DNA of 10,713 nucleotides. It comes from Nocardioides sp. Lineage in GTDB: Bacteria > Actinomycetota > Actinomycetes > Propionibacteriales > Nocardioidaceae. Every line of letters begins with the position of its first letter. Position 1 is the stretch's first letter. Below are positions 1-9,577 of the stretch, one piece after another. Both the position numbers and the translations under genes were made by a program. The DNA lies in the NCBI GenBank assembly GCA_029264225.1, contig JARICB010000400.1, positions 1 through 10,713 on the forward strand. Reading direction: 5' to 3'. Below the pieces are notes generated by a model. The model was given only the letters and a program-made list of their open reading frames with translations, was not told the DNA's origin and did not search any database.

Positions 1-1
1 C

Positions 2-649
2 AAGGATGCCGGTGACGCCGCCGCACAGGACGTGTTGTCTCGAGCACTTGCCGAGCACCGTCCCCATGACGCAGTGCTGAGCGAGGAGGCGACCGATGAC
101 AAGGCAAGGTTGCGCGCCAACCGGGTCTGGATCATCGATCCCCTCGACGGGACCCGGGAGTTCTCCGAGCCGCCGCGAGACGACTGGGCGGTGCACGTGG
201 CCCTGTGGAAGGACGGCGATCTGGTCGCCGGAGCCGTGTCGCAGCCGGCGTTGGGCGAGACCTTCAGCACCGGTCGGCCGAGCGTCGTACCTGCGCGCAC
301 GTCGCAGCGCCCGCGCATCGCCGTCTCGCGGACCCGACCCCCGGCCTTCGTCGAGGCGCTGGCCGCAGAGATCGACGCCGAGCTGGTGCCGATGGGATCG
401 GCGGGCGTCAAGGTGATGAGTGTGGTGCGCGACCTCGCCGATGCCTACGTCCACGCAGGTGGCCAGTACCAGTGGGACAACGCCGCGCCGGTGGCGGTGG
501 CTCGGGCCGCGGGGCTGTTCTGCTCGCGGGTCGACGGGTCGGAATTGGTCTACAACGAGGACAACACGTCCTTGCCCGACCTGATCGTGTGCCGTCCCGA
601 GCTGGCCGATCAGATCGTCGACTTCGTCAAGCGGCACGGCACCGACTGA
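2..649 (+). CDS. cysQ: 3'(2'),5'-bisphosphate nucleotidase, CysQ-like (inositol monophosphatase superfamily), 5' end outside window
   Basis: The frame is open from base 2, and the first visible residues (KDAGDAAAQDVL) already belong to the family, so the true start lies upstream of the window. I see 215 codons; the family is usually about 250-270 residues, so roughly 40-50 are missing. Visible motifs are LSEEATDD (acidic metal ligands), DPLDGTREF at bases 137-163 (the central Mg2+/Li+ site of the superfamily) and WDNAAPVAVARAAG from base 473 (the C-terminal signature). The family uses Mg2+ to remove a phosphate from 3'-phosphoadenosine 5'-phosphate (PAP) or from inositol and sugar phosphates. 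The spacing LSEEATDD..RVWIIDPLDGTREF..RDDWAVH resembles mycobacterial CysQ, which handles the PAP left by sulfate activation, so I favour that assignment over a plain inositol monophosphatase. Cytoplasmic. The gene ends at TGA 647-649, 44 bases before a strong terminator. Substrate specificity is inferred. Confidence 0.82.
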   Translation, partial: KDAGDAAAQDVLSRALAEHRPHDAVLSEEATDDKARLRANRVWIIDPLDGTREFSEPPRDDWAVHVALWKDGDLVAGAVSQPALGETFSTGRPSVVPARTSQRPRIAVSRTRPPAFVEALAAEIDAELVPMGSAGVKVMSVVRDLADAYVHAGGQYQWDNAAPVAVARAAGLFCSRVDGSELVYNEDNTSLPDLIVCRPELADQIVDFVKRHGTD

Positions 650-693
650 ACAGCTGCCCGCAGGGATCTGGGGCAGCGACGTTCCGAGACGGC

Positions 694-725
694 ACAGGAC
701 CCCCGGCCACGGCCGGGGGTCCTGT
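694..725. terminator. Rho-independent terminator, probably shared by two convergent genes
   Basis: A perfect 15-bp inverted repeat: the arm acaggacccccggcc (694-708) and its exact complement (711-725) are separated by only two bases, so the real loop is probably 4 bases. On the plus strand it is followed by the pyrimidine-rich ttctttc, fitting a terminator for the bisphosphatase gene. The minus-strand secreted-protein gene ends at 757, about 30 bases away on the other side. On that strand no T-run follows, so termination would rely on stem stability alone, as is common in actinobacteria. Confidence 0.85.
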
Positions 726-756
726 TTCTTTCGGTCGCGCGCCCTGTTCAGGGGAG

Positions 757-1491
757 TCAGGGAGTGACGGTCACCGTGATCGGCTGGGAGTAGATGTAGT
801 CAGCAAACGATGAGGTCTCGGTGTAGAAGGCCCGGTAGGTCCACACTCCGACACCACGCTTCTGCGCGTCCGAGAGGAAGCTGTAGAAGGAGAACGTGCC
901 GTCGGCGGCAACCGAGGACATGCAGCAGTAGTCGGTCGACGAACTTCCGCCCTTAACGTTGCCGTTGAGGTACATGTCGACGTAGCCGGTGGTCGCGGTC
1001 TTGCCCTTGTACTTGACGGTGCCGCCCAGTTCCGGCAGGTCGTAGGACGGAGTGGAGGCCGAGATCTCGAATGCCGCGAGGTTGACGTTGAGCGCGGAGT
1101 CCCACACCACCGTCTTGATCGTGGCCTTGCTCTTCTTGTACTTGGCCTTGACCTTGTAAGTGCCCGGGACGAGATCGGCCGGCAGCGTGTACTTGGCCTT
1201 GCCCTTCTTGATCTTGGCCTTCTTGACCATGCTTCCGTCGACAAGGAACTTCACCTTGCCCTTACCGCGGACCTTGGCCGTGATCGTGTTACCGGCCAGG
1301 CCGTAGTGCGTGCCAGGCTTGGCCTTCGTCAGCTTCAGTGCCTTCGGCTTGGCTGCACGCTCGCTGGCGCCGGCCTGGGTCGCGTTGCCCGGGGTGGCGT
1401 TGGCTGGTGCAGCGGTGGCCACTGCCGCTGCGGGAACGGCAGTGACGAGAGCCAGCGTCGCGGTGGCGAGGACTCGAGACAACTTGTTCAT
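757..1491 (-). CDS. Secreted protein with lysine-rich Ig-like domain and Cys-Cys motif
   Basis: 244 residues. A Sec signal peptide is clear: a short basic start (MNKLSR), a hydrophobic core to about residue 25, and Ala-rich cleavage sites near residues 27-32. Residues 48-126 hold 23 lysines and only two acidic residues. The pattern GNTITAKVRGKGKVKFLVDG, then KKGKAKYTLP, then LVPGTYKVKAKYKKSK is typical of bacterial Ig-like repeats of the Big_3_5 kind. Residues about 135-242 look like a second beta-sandwich of normal composition with a vicinal cysteine pair (C189-C190) and a closing strand PITVTVTP. No sortase motif, C-terminal membrane helix or catalytic signature is visible, so it is probably released or held loosely at the surface. 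ATG 1489-1491 is preceded by AGGAG (1502-1506 on this strand) at 10 bases. It lies 60 bases after another secreted-protein gene and probably shares its transcript. Adhesin-like or wall-binding roles are possible; the function is unknown. Confidence 0.85.
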   Translation of the reverse strand: MNKLSRVLATATLALVTAVPAAAVATAAPANATPGNATQAGASERAAKPKALKLTKAKPGTHYGLAGNTITAKVRGKGKVKFLVDGSMVKKAKIKKGKAKYTLPADLVPGTYKVKAKYKKSKATIKTVVWDSALNVNLAAFEISASTPSYDLPELGGTVKYKGKTATTGYVDMYLNGNVKGGSSSTDYCCMSSVAADGTFSFYSFLSDAQKRGVGVWTYRAFYTETSSFADYIYSQPITVTVTP

Positions 1492-1551
1492 GGTGGGAGA
1501 TCTCCTGGGTTCGGCTGGGTGTGGTGAGACGGAACTGGCTGGACGAGTTGG

Positions 1552-2211
1552 TCAGTAGACCTGGTAGAAGCCCGTGTACCCCGTGAAGGAGGCATCCGAC
1601 GGAATGGTCACGCTGAACCTGAAGCCGCTCTTGTTCGGGGCCTTGACCCGGAACTGACCCTTCTTGTTGGTCTTGACCTTCTTCCAGGCGACGTACTTCT
1701 TGCCCTTCTTGCGCTTGAGCACGACCTTCTTCTTGCCGAAGTCCGGCGTGATCTTGCCGACGAGCAGGAGGCCTGGCGTCTCGAAGACAGCCTTACGCGC
1801 GACGGACACAGCGAACGGCGCCGACTCGCTCGGCAGGTAGGTGTCTTCGTACTGGTTCACCGCGGTGTACCCGCTGTAGACGATCTTGTACGCCGCATTG
1901 GTGGCGGGCTTGACCTTGAAGGCCTCGTAGGTCGTCTCGCTCGCAGTAACCGGCGTCCAGGCCGGAGCGCTGGGCGTCGAGACCATCAGGGTCACCGTGC
2001 CCTTGTATGCGCTGTTGCCATCGGCGCCTGCGACCTTCGAGGTGAGCGTGATCTCGTCGCCGTAGGTGATCGGCAACGTCGAGTAGGTGGTGACTGCCGT
2101 GGTGGTCGCCAGGGTCTCGGTAGCGGCATTGGCCGGTGCGCTGAGCGCCACCGGGGAGAGGCCGAGAAGACCGGCAGTGACCAGGCTGGCGGTGAGGCGT
2201 GTGAGTCGCAT
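1552..2211 (-). CDS. Secreted protein, Ig-like domain plus lysine-rich beta domain
   Basis: 219 residues. The signal peptide has a basic start (MRLTRLT), a hydrophobic core and a probable AxA cleavage after SAPANA (residue 29). Residues about 32-138 look like an Ig-like domain: PITYGDEITLTSKVAG, then YKGTVTLMVS, then AAYKIVYSGYTAVNQYEDTYLPSES. Residues about 140-219 form a separate beta-rich module with about 16 lysines in residues 153-194, built on VVLKRKKGKKYVAWKKVKTN and KKGQFRVKAP. I recall this type of module as common in exported proteins of Nocardioides and relatives, where it may occur in several copies; here there is one. No anchor or enzyme motif is seen. The ribosome site is weak (gcgagaac just before ATG). 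The gene is first in a probable two-gene minus-strand unit with the 757-1491 gene and is divergent from mfd. A cell-surface or extracellular binding role is inferred only from the fold type. Confidence 0.83.
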   Translation of the reverse strand: MRLTRLTASLVTAGLLGLSPVALSAPANAATETLATTTAVTTYSTLPITYGDEITLTSKVAGADGNSAYKGTVTLMVSTPSAPAWTPVTASETTYEAFKVKPATNAAYKIVYSGYTAVNQYEDTYLPSESAPFAVSVARKAVFETPGLLLVGKITPDFGKKKVVLKRKKGKKYVAWKKVKTNKKGQFRVKAPNKSGFRFSVTIPSDASFTGYTGFYQVY

Positions 2212-2337
2212 GTTCTCGCACTTTCTGTCGTGGCGCGCAGCAGGAGTGCGCGAATGGGTGGCCCGGATCGGGGCCGACGTCTACGCCGATGAGGCTACCC
2301 AGCGGTGGACCCCTCAAACCCCGACTTTTTCCCCGCG

Positions 2338-2343
2338 TAGAGT
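2338..2343 (+). promoter_or_regulatory. Candidate -10 element for mfd
   Basis: TAGAGT fits the TAnnnT -10 consensus and would place the transcript start near 2350, giving a leader of about 60 bases. No clear -35 is seen 16-18 bases upstream. A TTGACG box (2343-2348) overlaps its last base and could instead be the -35 of a promoter with a poor -10 (TACTGG, 2365-2370). The two readings are mutually exclusive, and neither is strong. Confidence 0.25.
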
Positions 2344-2353
2344 TGACGGCTCA

Positions 2354-2377
2354 CCCCCACCCGCTACTGGTTGGGGG
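2354..2377 (+). promoter_or_regulatory. Inverted repeat in the mfd leader
   Basis: The arm cccccaccc (2354-2362) pairs with ggttggggg (2369-2377) over nine positions with one mismatch, leaving a 6-base loop gctact. If the transcript starts near 2350, this hairpin would sit at its very 5' end, about 20 bases before the ribosome site. No T-run follows, so it does not look like an attenuator. It may only stabilise the RNA or be a protein-binding dyad. Confidence 0.35.
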
Positions 2378-2412
2378 CTCGGTTGCGTGCCCCGTCCCGG
2401 AGGATCGATCCC

Positions 2413-5400
2413 ATGACTACGCTTACCCGGATCGCCGACGTGCTGCTCGGTGGGCGAGTGCTCGCCGAAACGATGGCGGATGCGAAGGTGCTGCGCACCC
2501 TGGATCTCACCGGCCCGGCTGCCGTCCGCCCGATCGTGATCAAGGGCCTGGTCGATGCCGGGCGCACCGTACTTGCAGTCACCGCGACCGCGCGGGAGGC
2601 AGAGGACCTGGTGGTCGAGCTCGGTGACCTCGTCGACCCGGCCACCGTGGCCTACTACCCGTCGTGGGAGACGCTGCCGCACGAACGCATGAGTCCTCGC
2701 AGCGACACCGTCGGACGTCGACTGGCCGTGCTACGTCGGTTGGTCCACCCGGGAACCGATGCCAGCAACGGGCCGGTCCGGGTCGTGGTCGCTACCGTGC
2801 GATCGATCCTCCAACCGCAGGTGAAGGGACTCGCCGACCTCGAGCCGGTGGAGCTCACACCCGGCATGACGGTGACCCTCGATGACGTCGTCCGCGGGCT
2901 CAGCGACGCGGCCTACTCACGTGTCGACATGGTGCAGAAGCGCGGTGAGTTCGCCGTGCGTGGCGGCATCATCGATGTCTTCCCGCCGACCGAGGAGCAT
3001 CCGCTGCGGGTGGAGTTCTGGGGCGACGAGGTCGAACAGATCCGCTCCTTCGCAGTCGCCGACCAGCGCACCGTCGAGGAGCTCGGGCGGCTGTGGGCAC
3101 CTCCGTGCCGCGAGCTGCTGCTGACGGATGAGGTCCGCGCCCGCGCCGCCGACCTCGGCCGTCTGCATCCCCAGCTGATCGAGCTGACCGACAAGATCGC
3201 GGCCGGGATCGCGGTCGAGGGGATGGAGTCGCTCGCTCCGGCGCTGGTCGACGACATGGAACTCTTGGTCGATCTGTTGCCGACGTCGAGCACCGTGTTG
3301 GTGCTCGACCCGGAGCGAGCCCGTACCCGCGCCCACGACCTGGTGGCGACGAGCGAGGAGTTCCTCGGCGCCAGTTGGGCGGCTGCGGCCAGTGGCGGTG
3401 AGTCACCGATCGACCTGGGCGCGGCCTCCTACCGCGAGGTGGGCGACGTGCGTGCCGTGGCGATCGAACGCAACCTCAGCTGGTGGACGGTCAGCCCTTT
3501 CGGCATCGAGACCGACCCGAGCGTGGAGTCCGACGTCGACGTGCTGGCCGGCGCCGTCCGGTCACGGCCGCTGGAGATCGACCCGGCCGCCGCCTACCGC
3601 GGGGACATGGACAAGGCGATCGCTGACATCCGCGAGTGGATGGCCAAGGGGTTCAGCGTCACCGTCGTCCATCAGGGCCACGGCCCCGCCAAACGAATGG
3701 TCGAGGTGCTGGCCGAGCACGACCTCGCGGCGCGCCTCAGTGACCCCGAGCGCATCGAAGACTCCGAGGACCCGGTAGCCGGCGTGGTCACCGTGACCAC
3801 CGGCTGCCTGGTCAGCGGCCTGGTCGACCCCGAGACCAAGATCGTCGTCATTACCGGTGAAGACCTGTCCGGGCAGAAGGCCTCCACGCGCGACATGCGC
3901 AAGATGCCGGCTCGCCGGAAGAAGCAGATCGACCCCCTCGAGCTGGCGGCGGGCGACTACGTCGTGCACGAGCAGCACGGGGTAGGGCGCTTCGTGGAGA
4001 TGAAGCAGCGCGAGGTGCAGGGCGCGACCCGCGAATACCTGGTGCTCGAATATGGCTCGACCAAGCGTGGTGCACCGCCGGACCGCCTCTACGTGCCAGC
4101 CGACTCGCTCGACCAGGTCACCCGCTACGTCGGTGGTGAACAACCCAGCCTGGACCGGCTCGGTGGCGGCGATTGGACCAAGCGCAAGAACCGCGCCCGT
4201 AAGGCGGTGCGCGAGATCGCGGCCGAGCTGATCAAGTTGTACGCCGCCCGGCAGGCCACCCAGGGCTACGCCTTCGGACCCGACACCCCGTGGCAGCGCG
4301 AGCTCGAGGATGCGTTCCCGTTCCACGAGACGCCCGACCAGCTGAGCACCGTCGACGAGGTCAAGGCCGACATGCGTCGTACGGTGCCGATGGACCGTCT
4401 GGTGTGTGGCGACGTCGGCTACGGCAAGACCGAGATCGCCGTGCGGGCTGCTTTCAAGGCCGTCCAGGACGGCAAACAGGTGGCGGTCCTCGTGCCCACC
4501 ACGCTCCTCGTCACCCAGCACCTGTCGACGTTCGCCGAGCGGATGAGCGGCTTTCCGGTCGTGCTCAAGGGACTCTCGCGGTTCCAGACCGACAAGGAGG
4601 CACGCGAGGTGCTGGCCGGCCTGGCCAGCGGCGAGGTCGACATCGTGGTCGGCACCCACCGCCTGCTCAACCCCGACATCCAGTTCAAGGACCTCGGCCT
4701 GATCGTGGTCGATGAGGAGCAGCGCTTCGGCGTCGAGCACAAGGAGCAGATGAAGCAGCTCCGGACCAGCGTCGATGTGCTCGCGATGAGCGCGACGCCG
4801 ATCCCGCGTACGCTCGAAATGGCGGTCACCGGCATCCGGGAGATGTCCACGATCACTACTCCGCCCGAGGAGCGGCACCCCGTGCTGACCTACGTCGGGG
4901 CCTACGAGGACCGGCAGGTGATCGCCGCGATCCGGCGCGAGCTGCTGCGTGAGGGGCAGGTCTTCTTCATCCACAACCGGGTGCAGTCGATCGAGAAGGC
5001 GGCCGCCCGGATTCGTGAACTCGTGCCCGAGGCGCGGGTCGCCACCGCCCACGGGCAGATGGGCGAGCACGGCCTCGAGCGGGTCATGCTCGACTTCTGG
5101 GAGAAGAATTTCGACGTGCTCGTCTGCACGACCATCGTCGAGTCGGGCCTCGACGTCTCGAACGCCAACACGATGATCATCGAGCGGGCCGACACCTTGG
5201 GCCTGTCCCAACTCCACCAGCTCCGCGGCCGAGTCGGGCGCTCTCGCGAACGCGCCTACGCCTACTTCCTGTATCCGCCGGAGAAGCCGTTGACCGAGAC
5301 CGCGCATGAACGACTCGCCACCTTGGCCCAGCACTCCGACCTCGGCGGCGGCATGGCCATCGCGATGAAGGACCTCGAGATCCGTGGCGCCGGCAACCTG

Positions 5401-6012
5401 CTGGGAGGGGAGCAGTCCGGCCACATCGCCGACGTCGGCTTCGACCTCTACGTCAGGTTGGTCGGCGAAGCAGTCGAGGACTTCAAGGCCAGCTCGGAGG
5501 GACGCACCGGCGAACCCGAACTGCGGGAGGTCCGGATCGAACTGCCGGTCGATGCGCACCTGCCGCACGCCTACATCCCCTCGGAACGGCTGCGGCTGGA
5601 GATGTACAAACGGCTGGCCGAGGTTCGCGCCGACGACGACGTCGACCAGTTGCGCGAAGAGATGGTCGACCGCTACGGCGAGCCGCCGATCGAGGTGGAA
5701 TCGCTGTTGCTCGTGGCCAGGTTCCGCGCACGAGCCCGGCAGGCGGGTATCGGGGAGATCACGATCGCCGGCAAATATGTGCGGTTCGCACCCGTCGACC
5801 TGCCCGACTCGCGCGTCGTACGCCTCAACCGGGTCTATCCGAAGAGCATCGTGAAGGCACCCGTCCACACGATCTTGGTGCCGCGTCCGCAGACCGCAGT
5901 CATCGGGGGCCGATCGATCGATGGGATCGCCCTGCTTGAATGGGCCAGCCACGTGATCGAGGACATCATCGATCCGGCACCGAAACAGCAACCACCCAGG
6001 AGTACTTCGTGA
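2413..6012 (+). CDS. mfd: Transcription-repair coupling factor Mfd
   Basis: 1199 residues, within the family range (E. coli 1148). Mfd binds RNA polymerase stalled at DNA damage, pushes it off using ATP-driven translocation, and recruits UvrA. Domains in order: a UvrB-like N-terminal part with [15 protein letters not shown] (from residue 81) and [16 protein letters not shown] (from 177); the CarD-like RNA polymerase interaction domain with [14 protein letters not shown] (from 514); the RecG-like translocase with Walker A GDVGYGKT (666-673), DEEQ (767-770), SATPIPR (from 793) and motif [11 protein letters not shown] (937-945); then the TRCF C-terminal domain with [18 protein letters not shown] near 1055. 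All ATPase motifs are intact. I chose ATG 2413 because GGAGG (2399-2403) stands 9 bases upstream and family similarity begins there; the frame extends back to a TTG at 2371 without support. It overlaps the next gene by 4 bases (GTGA), which suggests translational coupling. Confidence 0.98.
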   Translation: MTTLTRIADVLLGGRVLAETMADAKVLRTLDLTGPAAVRPIVIKGLVDAGRTVLAVTATAREAEDLVVELGDLVDPATVAYYPSWETLPHERMSPRSDTVGRRLAVLRRLVHPGTDASNGPVRVVVATVRSILQPQVKGLADLEPVELTPGMTVTLDDVVRGLSDAAYSRVDMVQKRGEFAVRGGIIDVFPPTEEHPLRVEFWGDEVEQIRSFAVADQRTVEELGRLWAPPCRELLLTDEVRARAADLGRLHPQLIELTDKIAAGIAVEGMESLAPALVDDMELLVDLLPTSSTVLVLDPERARTRAHDLVATSEEFLGASWAAAASGGESPIDLGAASYREVGDVRAVAIERNLSWWTVSPFGIETDPSVESDVDVLAGAVRSRPLEIDPAAAYRGDMDKAIADIREWMAKGFSVTVVHQGHGPAKRMVEVLAEHDLAARLSDPERIEDSEDPVAGVVTVTTGCLVSGLVDPETKIVVITGEDLSGQKASTRDMRKMPARRKKQIDPLELAAGDYVVHEQHGVGRFVEMKQREVQGATREYLVLEYGSTKRGAPPDRLYVPADSLDQVTRYVGGEQPSLDRLGGGDWTKRKNRARKAVREIAAELIKLYAARQATQGYAFGPDTPWQRELEDAFPFHETPDQLSTVDEVKADMRRTVPMDRLVCGDVGYGKTEIAVRAAFKAVQDGKQVAVLVPTTLLVTQHLSTFAERMSGFPVVLKGLSRFQTDKEAREVLAGLASGEVDIVVGTHRLLNPDIQFKDLGLIVVDEEQRFGVEHKEQMKQLRTSVDVLAMSATPIPRTLEMAVTGIREMSTITTPPEERHPVLTYVGAYEDRQVIAAIRRELLREGQVFFIHNRVQSIEKAAARIRELVPEARVATAHGQMGEHGLERVMLDFWEKNFDVLVCTTIVESGLDVSNANTMIIERADTLGLSQLHQLRGRVGRSRERAYAYFLYPPEKPLTETAHERLATLAQHSDLGGGMAIAMKDLEIRGAGNLLGGEQSGHIADVGFDLYVRLVGEAVEDFKASSEGRTGEPELREVRIELPVDAHLPHAYIPSERLRLEMYKRLAEVRADDDVDQLREEMVDRYGEPPIEVESLLLVARFRARARQAGIGEITIAGKYVRFAPVDLPDSRVVRLNRVYPKSIVKAPVHTILVPRPQTAVIGGRSIDGIALLEWASHVIEDIIDPAPKQQPPRSTS

Positions 6013-6704
6013 GCAACCGCCGTTTCCTGAACGGGGCAGCCCCCGCCATCGCAGTGACGCTGTCCGCGTTGCTCCTGAGCGGGTGCGCAGGCAGTGCCTC
6101 GCCCGGGGTTGCCGCCAAGGTCGGTGACGACACCATCAGCAGCTCGCGTGTCGACGCGGCCACCGGTCACCTGTGCACCGCGCTGTCAGATCAGTTCAAG
6201 GCCCAAGGTGCTGCCGTCCCGCTGGGCTTCGTGCGGCAGGGCGTCGTGCAACTGCTGACGCTTGCCTCGCAGGCCGAGCAGATCGCGGCCGAGTACGACG
6301 TTTCGCCCGGCGCGGCCTATGAGCGCGATGTCGCAGAGCGCACCGACACCGCAGCGAGGCTCCCCGAGGAGGTCCGCGCCGACTACATCGACGTGATGAG
6401 CGCGCAGGCTCTGGCCCAGGACGTGCTCGACCAGGTCGGCAGGGCCAAGCTGGCAGCCGAGGGCTTCGACAAGCCGACCGCCGAACAGATCACCCAGGCC
6501 GGCGTCGATGTCTTCAACACCTGGCCGGAGGCCAACGAGATCGAGGTCGACCCGAAGTATGGCGTGCAGCTCGTCGACGGAACCTTGAGCCCGGCCGACA
6601 CCAACCTCTCTGTCGCGGTCAGTGACCAGGCGAAGGCTGGCCTGGTCACCGAGCCCGACGCGGGCTACGCCAATTCGCTGCCCAGCAACCAGCGCTGCGG
6701 CTGA
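6009..6704 (+). CDS. SurA N-terminal-like lipoprotein (putative envelope chaperone)
   Basis: 231 residues from GTG 6009, which overlaps the mfd stop (GTGA) and has AGGAG (5998-6002) six bases upstream; a longer in-frame start at 5940 lies inside mfd and has no such support. The N-terminus is a lipoprotein signal: basic SNRRF, a hydrophobic stretch, and lipobox LLSGC with the lipidated cysteine at residue 26. After it, VAAKVGDDTISSSRVD is the typical opening of the SurA_N/PrsA-like fold (a short strand, then helices), followed by a mainly helical region to about residue 180. The tail has EIEVDPKYGVQL and LSVAVSD, which I recall from actinobacterial lipoproteins annotated as SurA N-terminal proteins at this locus. 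No prolyl isomerase (parvulin) domain is present, so any role is as a binding chaperone rather than a foldase enzyme. Cysteines C56 and C230 could form a disulfide linking both ends. The function is inferred. Confidence 0.85.
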   Translation: MSNRRFLNGAAPAIAVTLSALLLSGCAGSASPGVAAKVGDDTISSSRVDAATGHLCTALSDQFKAQGAAVPLGFVRQGVVQLLTLASQAEQIAAEYDVSPGAAYERDVAERTDTAARLPEEVRADYIDVMSAQALAQDVLDQVGRAKLAAEGFDKPTAEQITQAGVDVFNTWPEANEIEVDPKYGVQLVDGTLSPADTNLSVAVSDQAKAGLVTEPDAGYANSLPSNQRCG

Positions 6705-6734
6705 ACCACCACCCTGACTGCCAACCGGATCGCC

Positions 6735-7355
6735 ATGGGACAGGCCGAGGGTGAGCCGCTGGTCGAGTTCATCGAGGTGATGCGGCGGCTGCGGGCGGAG
6801 TGCCCGTGGAAGGCCGAGCAGACACATCGCTCGCTGGCGCGCTACCTCCTCGAGGAAACGCACGAGACTCTGGAAGCGATCGACCTCGGCGATGACGAGC
6901 ACCTGCGTGAAGAGTTGGGCGACCTGCTGCTCCAGGTCTACTTCCATGCTGCGATCGCCGAGGAGCGGGGCGCCTGGAACCTCGATGATGTCGCGGCGGG
7001 CGTGATCGCCAAGATGCGCCGCCGCAACCCCCATGTGTTCGCCTCGTCAGAGCCGACGGAACTGACGGCCGCTGAGGTCAACGATGCCTGGCAGGTCGCC
7101 AAGGCAGCCGAGAAGTCGACCCGCTCCGCGCTTACCGACGGGCTGCCGCCGGGCTTGCCGGCGCTGCTCTACGCCGACAAGGTGCTCGATCGGCTGGCTC
7201 GGGTCGGTGACGCTCCGCCCGTCGCGGACACCACGTCGAGTGGTGGCGCCGCTGATCGACTCGGTGACAGGCTGCTCGCGCTGGTCGCCGAGGCGCGGGT
7301 CGAGGGGATCGACCCCGAACAGGCGCTGCGCAACGCCGTAGGTCGACTGCTGTAG
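6735..7355 (+). CDS. mazG: Nucleoside triphosphate pyrophosphohydrolase MazG, single-domain form
   Basis: 206 residues. MazG hydrolyses (d)NTPs to the monophosphate and pyrophosphate, removing aberrant nucleotides from the pool; cytoplasmic, Mg2+-dependent. Motifs: CPWKAEQTHRSL (residues 23-34, normally CPWD..QTH), the metal ligands E41xxE44 and E60xxD63 in EELGDLLLQVYFHA, and the basic RRRNPHVF segment that follows. A weaker second helical part (about 120-206, with DGLPPGLPALLYADKVLDRL) corresponds to the start of the second repeat of E. coli MazG (263 aa), but its ExxE/ExxD ligands are not evident, so only the N-terminal site is likely active. Start ATG 6735 is forced: the same frame is closed by the TGA of the preceding gene ten codons upstream. 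The ribosome site is weak (GGA, 6727-6729), so translation may depend on the upstream gene 30 bases away. It ends 9 bases from a convergent gene. Confidence 0.93.
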   Translation: MGQAEGEPLVEFIEVMRRLRAECPWKAEQTHRSLARYLLEETHETLEAIDLGDDEHLREELGDLLLQVYFHAAIAEERGAWNLDDVAAGVIAKMRRRNPHVFASSEPTELTAAEVNDAWQVAKAAEKSTRSALTDGLPPGLPALLYADKVLDRLARVGDAPPVADTTSSGGAADRLGDRLLALVAEARVEGIDPEQALRNAVGRLL

Positions 7356-7364
7356 CGCCAGCCC

Positions 7365-9558
<2,194 letters not shown>

Positions 9559-9577
9559 TCGGGGCAGACTGCTCCAC

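Larger units (their letters stand above)
2212..2412. other. Divergent intergenic region between secreted-protein pair and mfd
   Basis: 201 bases without a convincing gene; open frames across it lack ribosome sites and family resemblance. It should carry the promoters for both directions. On the minus strand TAGCCT (2292-2297) fits the actinobacterial TAnnnT -10 pattern but has no good -35 box. On the plus strand a candidate -10 (2338-2343) and a leader hairpin (2354-2377) are listed separately. The mfd ribosome site GGAGG lies at 2399-2403. Confidence 0.6.

Noticed and set aside
2371..2412. N-terminal extension of mfd from TTG 2371
   Set aside because: The extra 14 residues show no family similarity, while ATG 2413 has a GGAGG site 9 bases upstream.
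2087..2416. Plus-strand open frame across the intergenic region
   Set aside because: It overlaps the secreted-protein gene antisense and the mfd start, has an arbitrary composition, and no ribosome site.
3562..5991. Very long minus-strand open frame (about 809 codons) opposite mfd
   Set aside because: It is the mirror of the mfd codon pattern in GC-rich DNA: its composition is His/Asp/Gly/Val-rich, it has no family motif or ribosome site, and mfd is intact on the other strand.
5940..6008. Longer start for the lipoprotein gene inside mfd
   Set aside because: GTG 6009 has AGGAG at 6 bases and puts the signal sequence at the N-terminus; the extension would destroy the lipoprotein signal.
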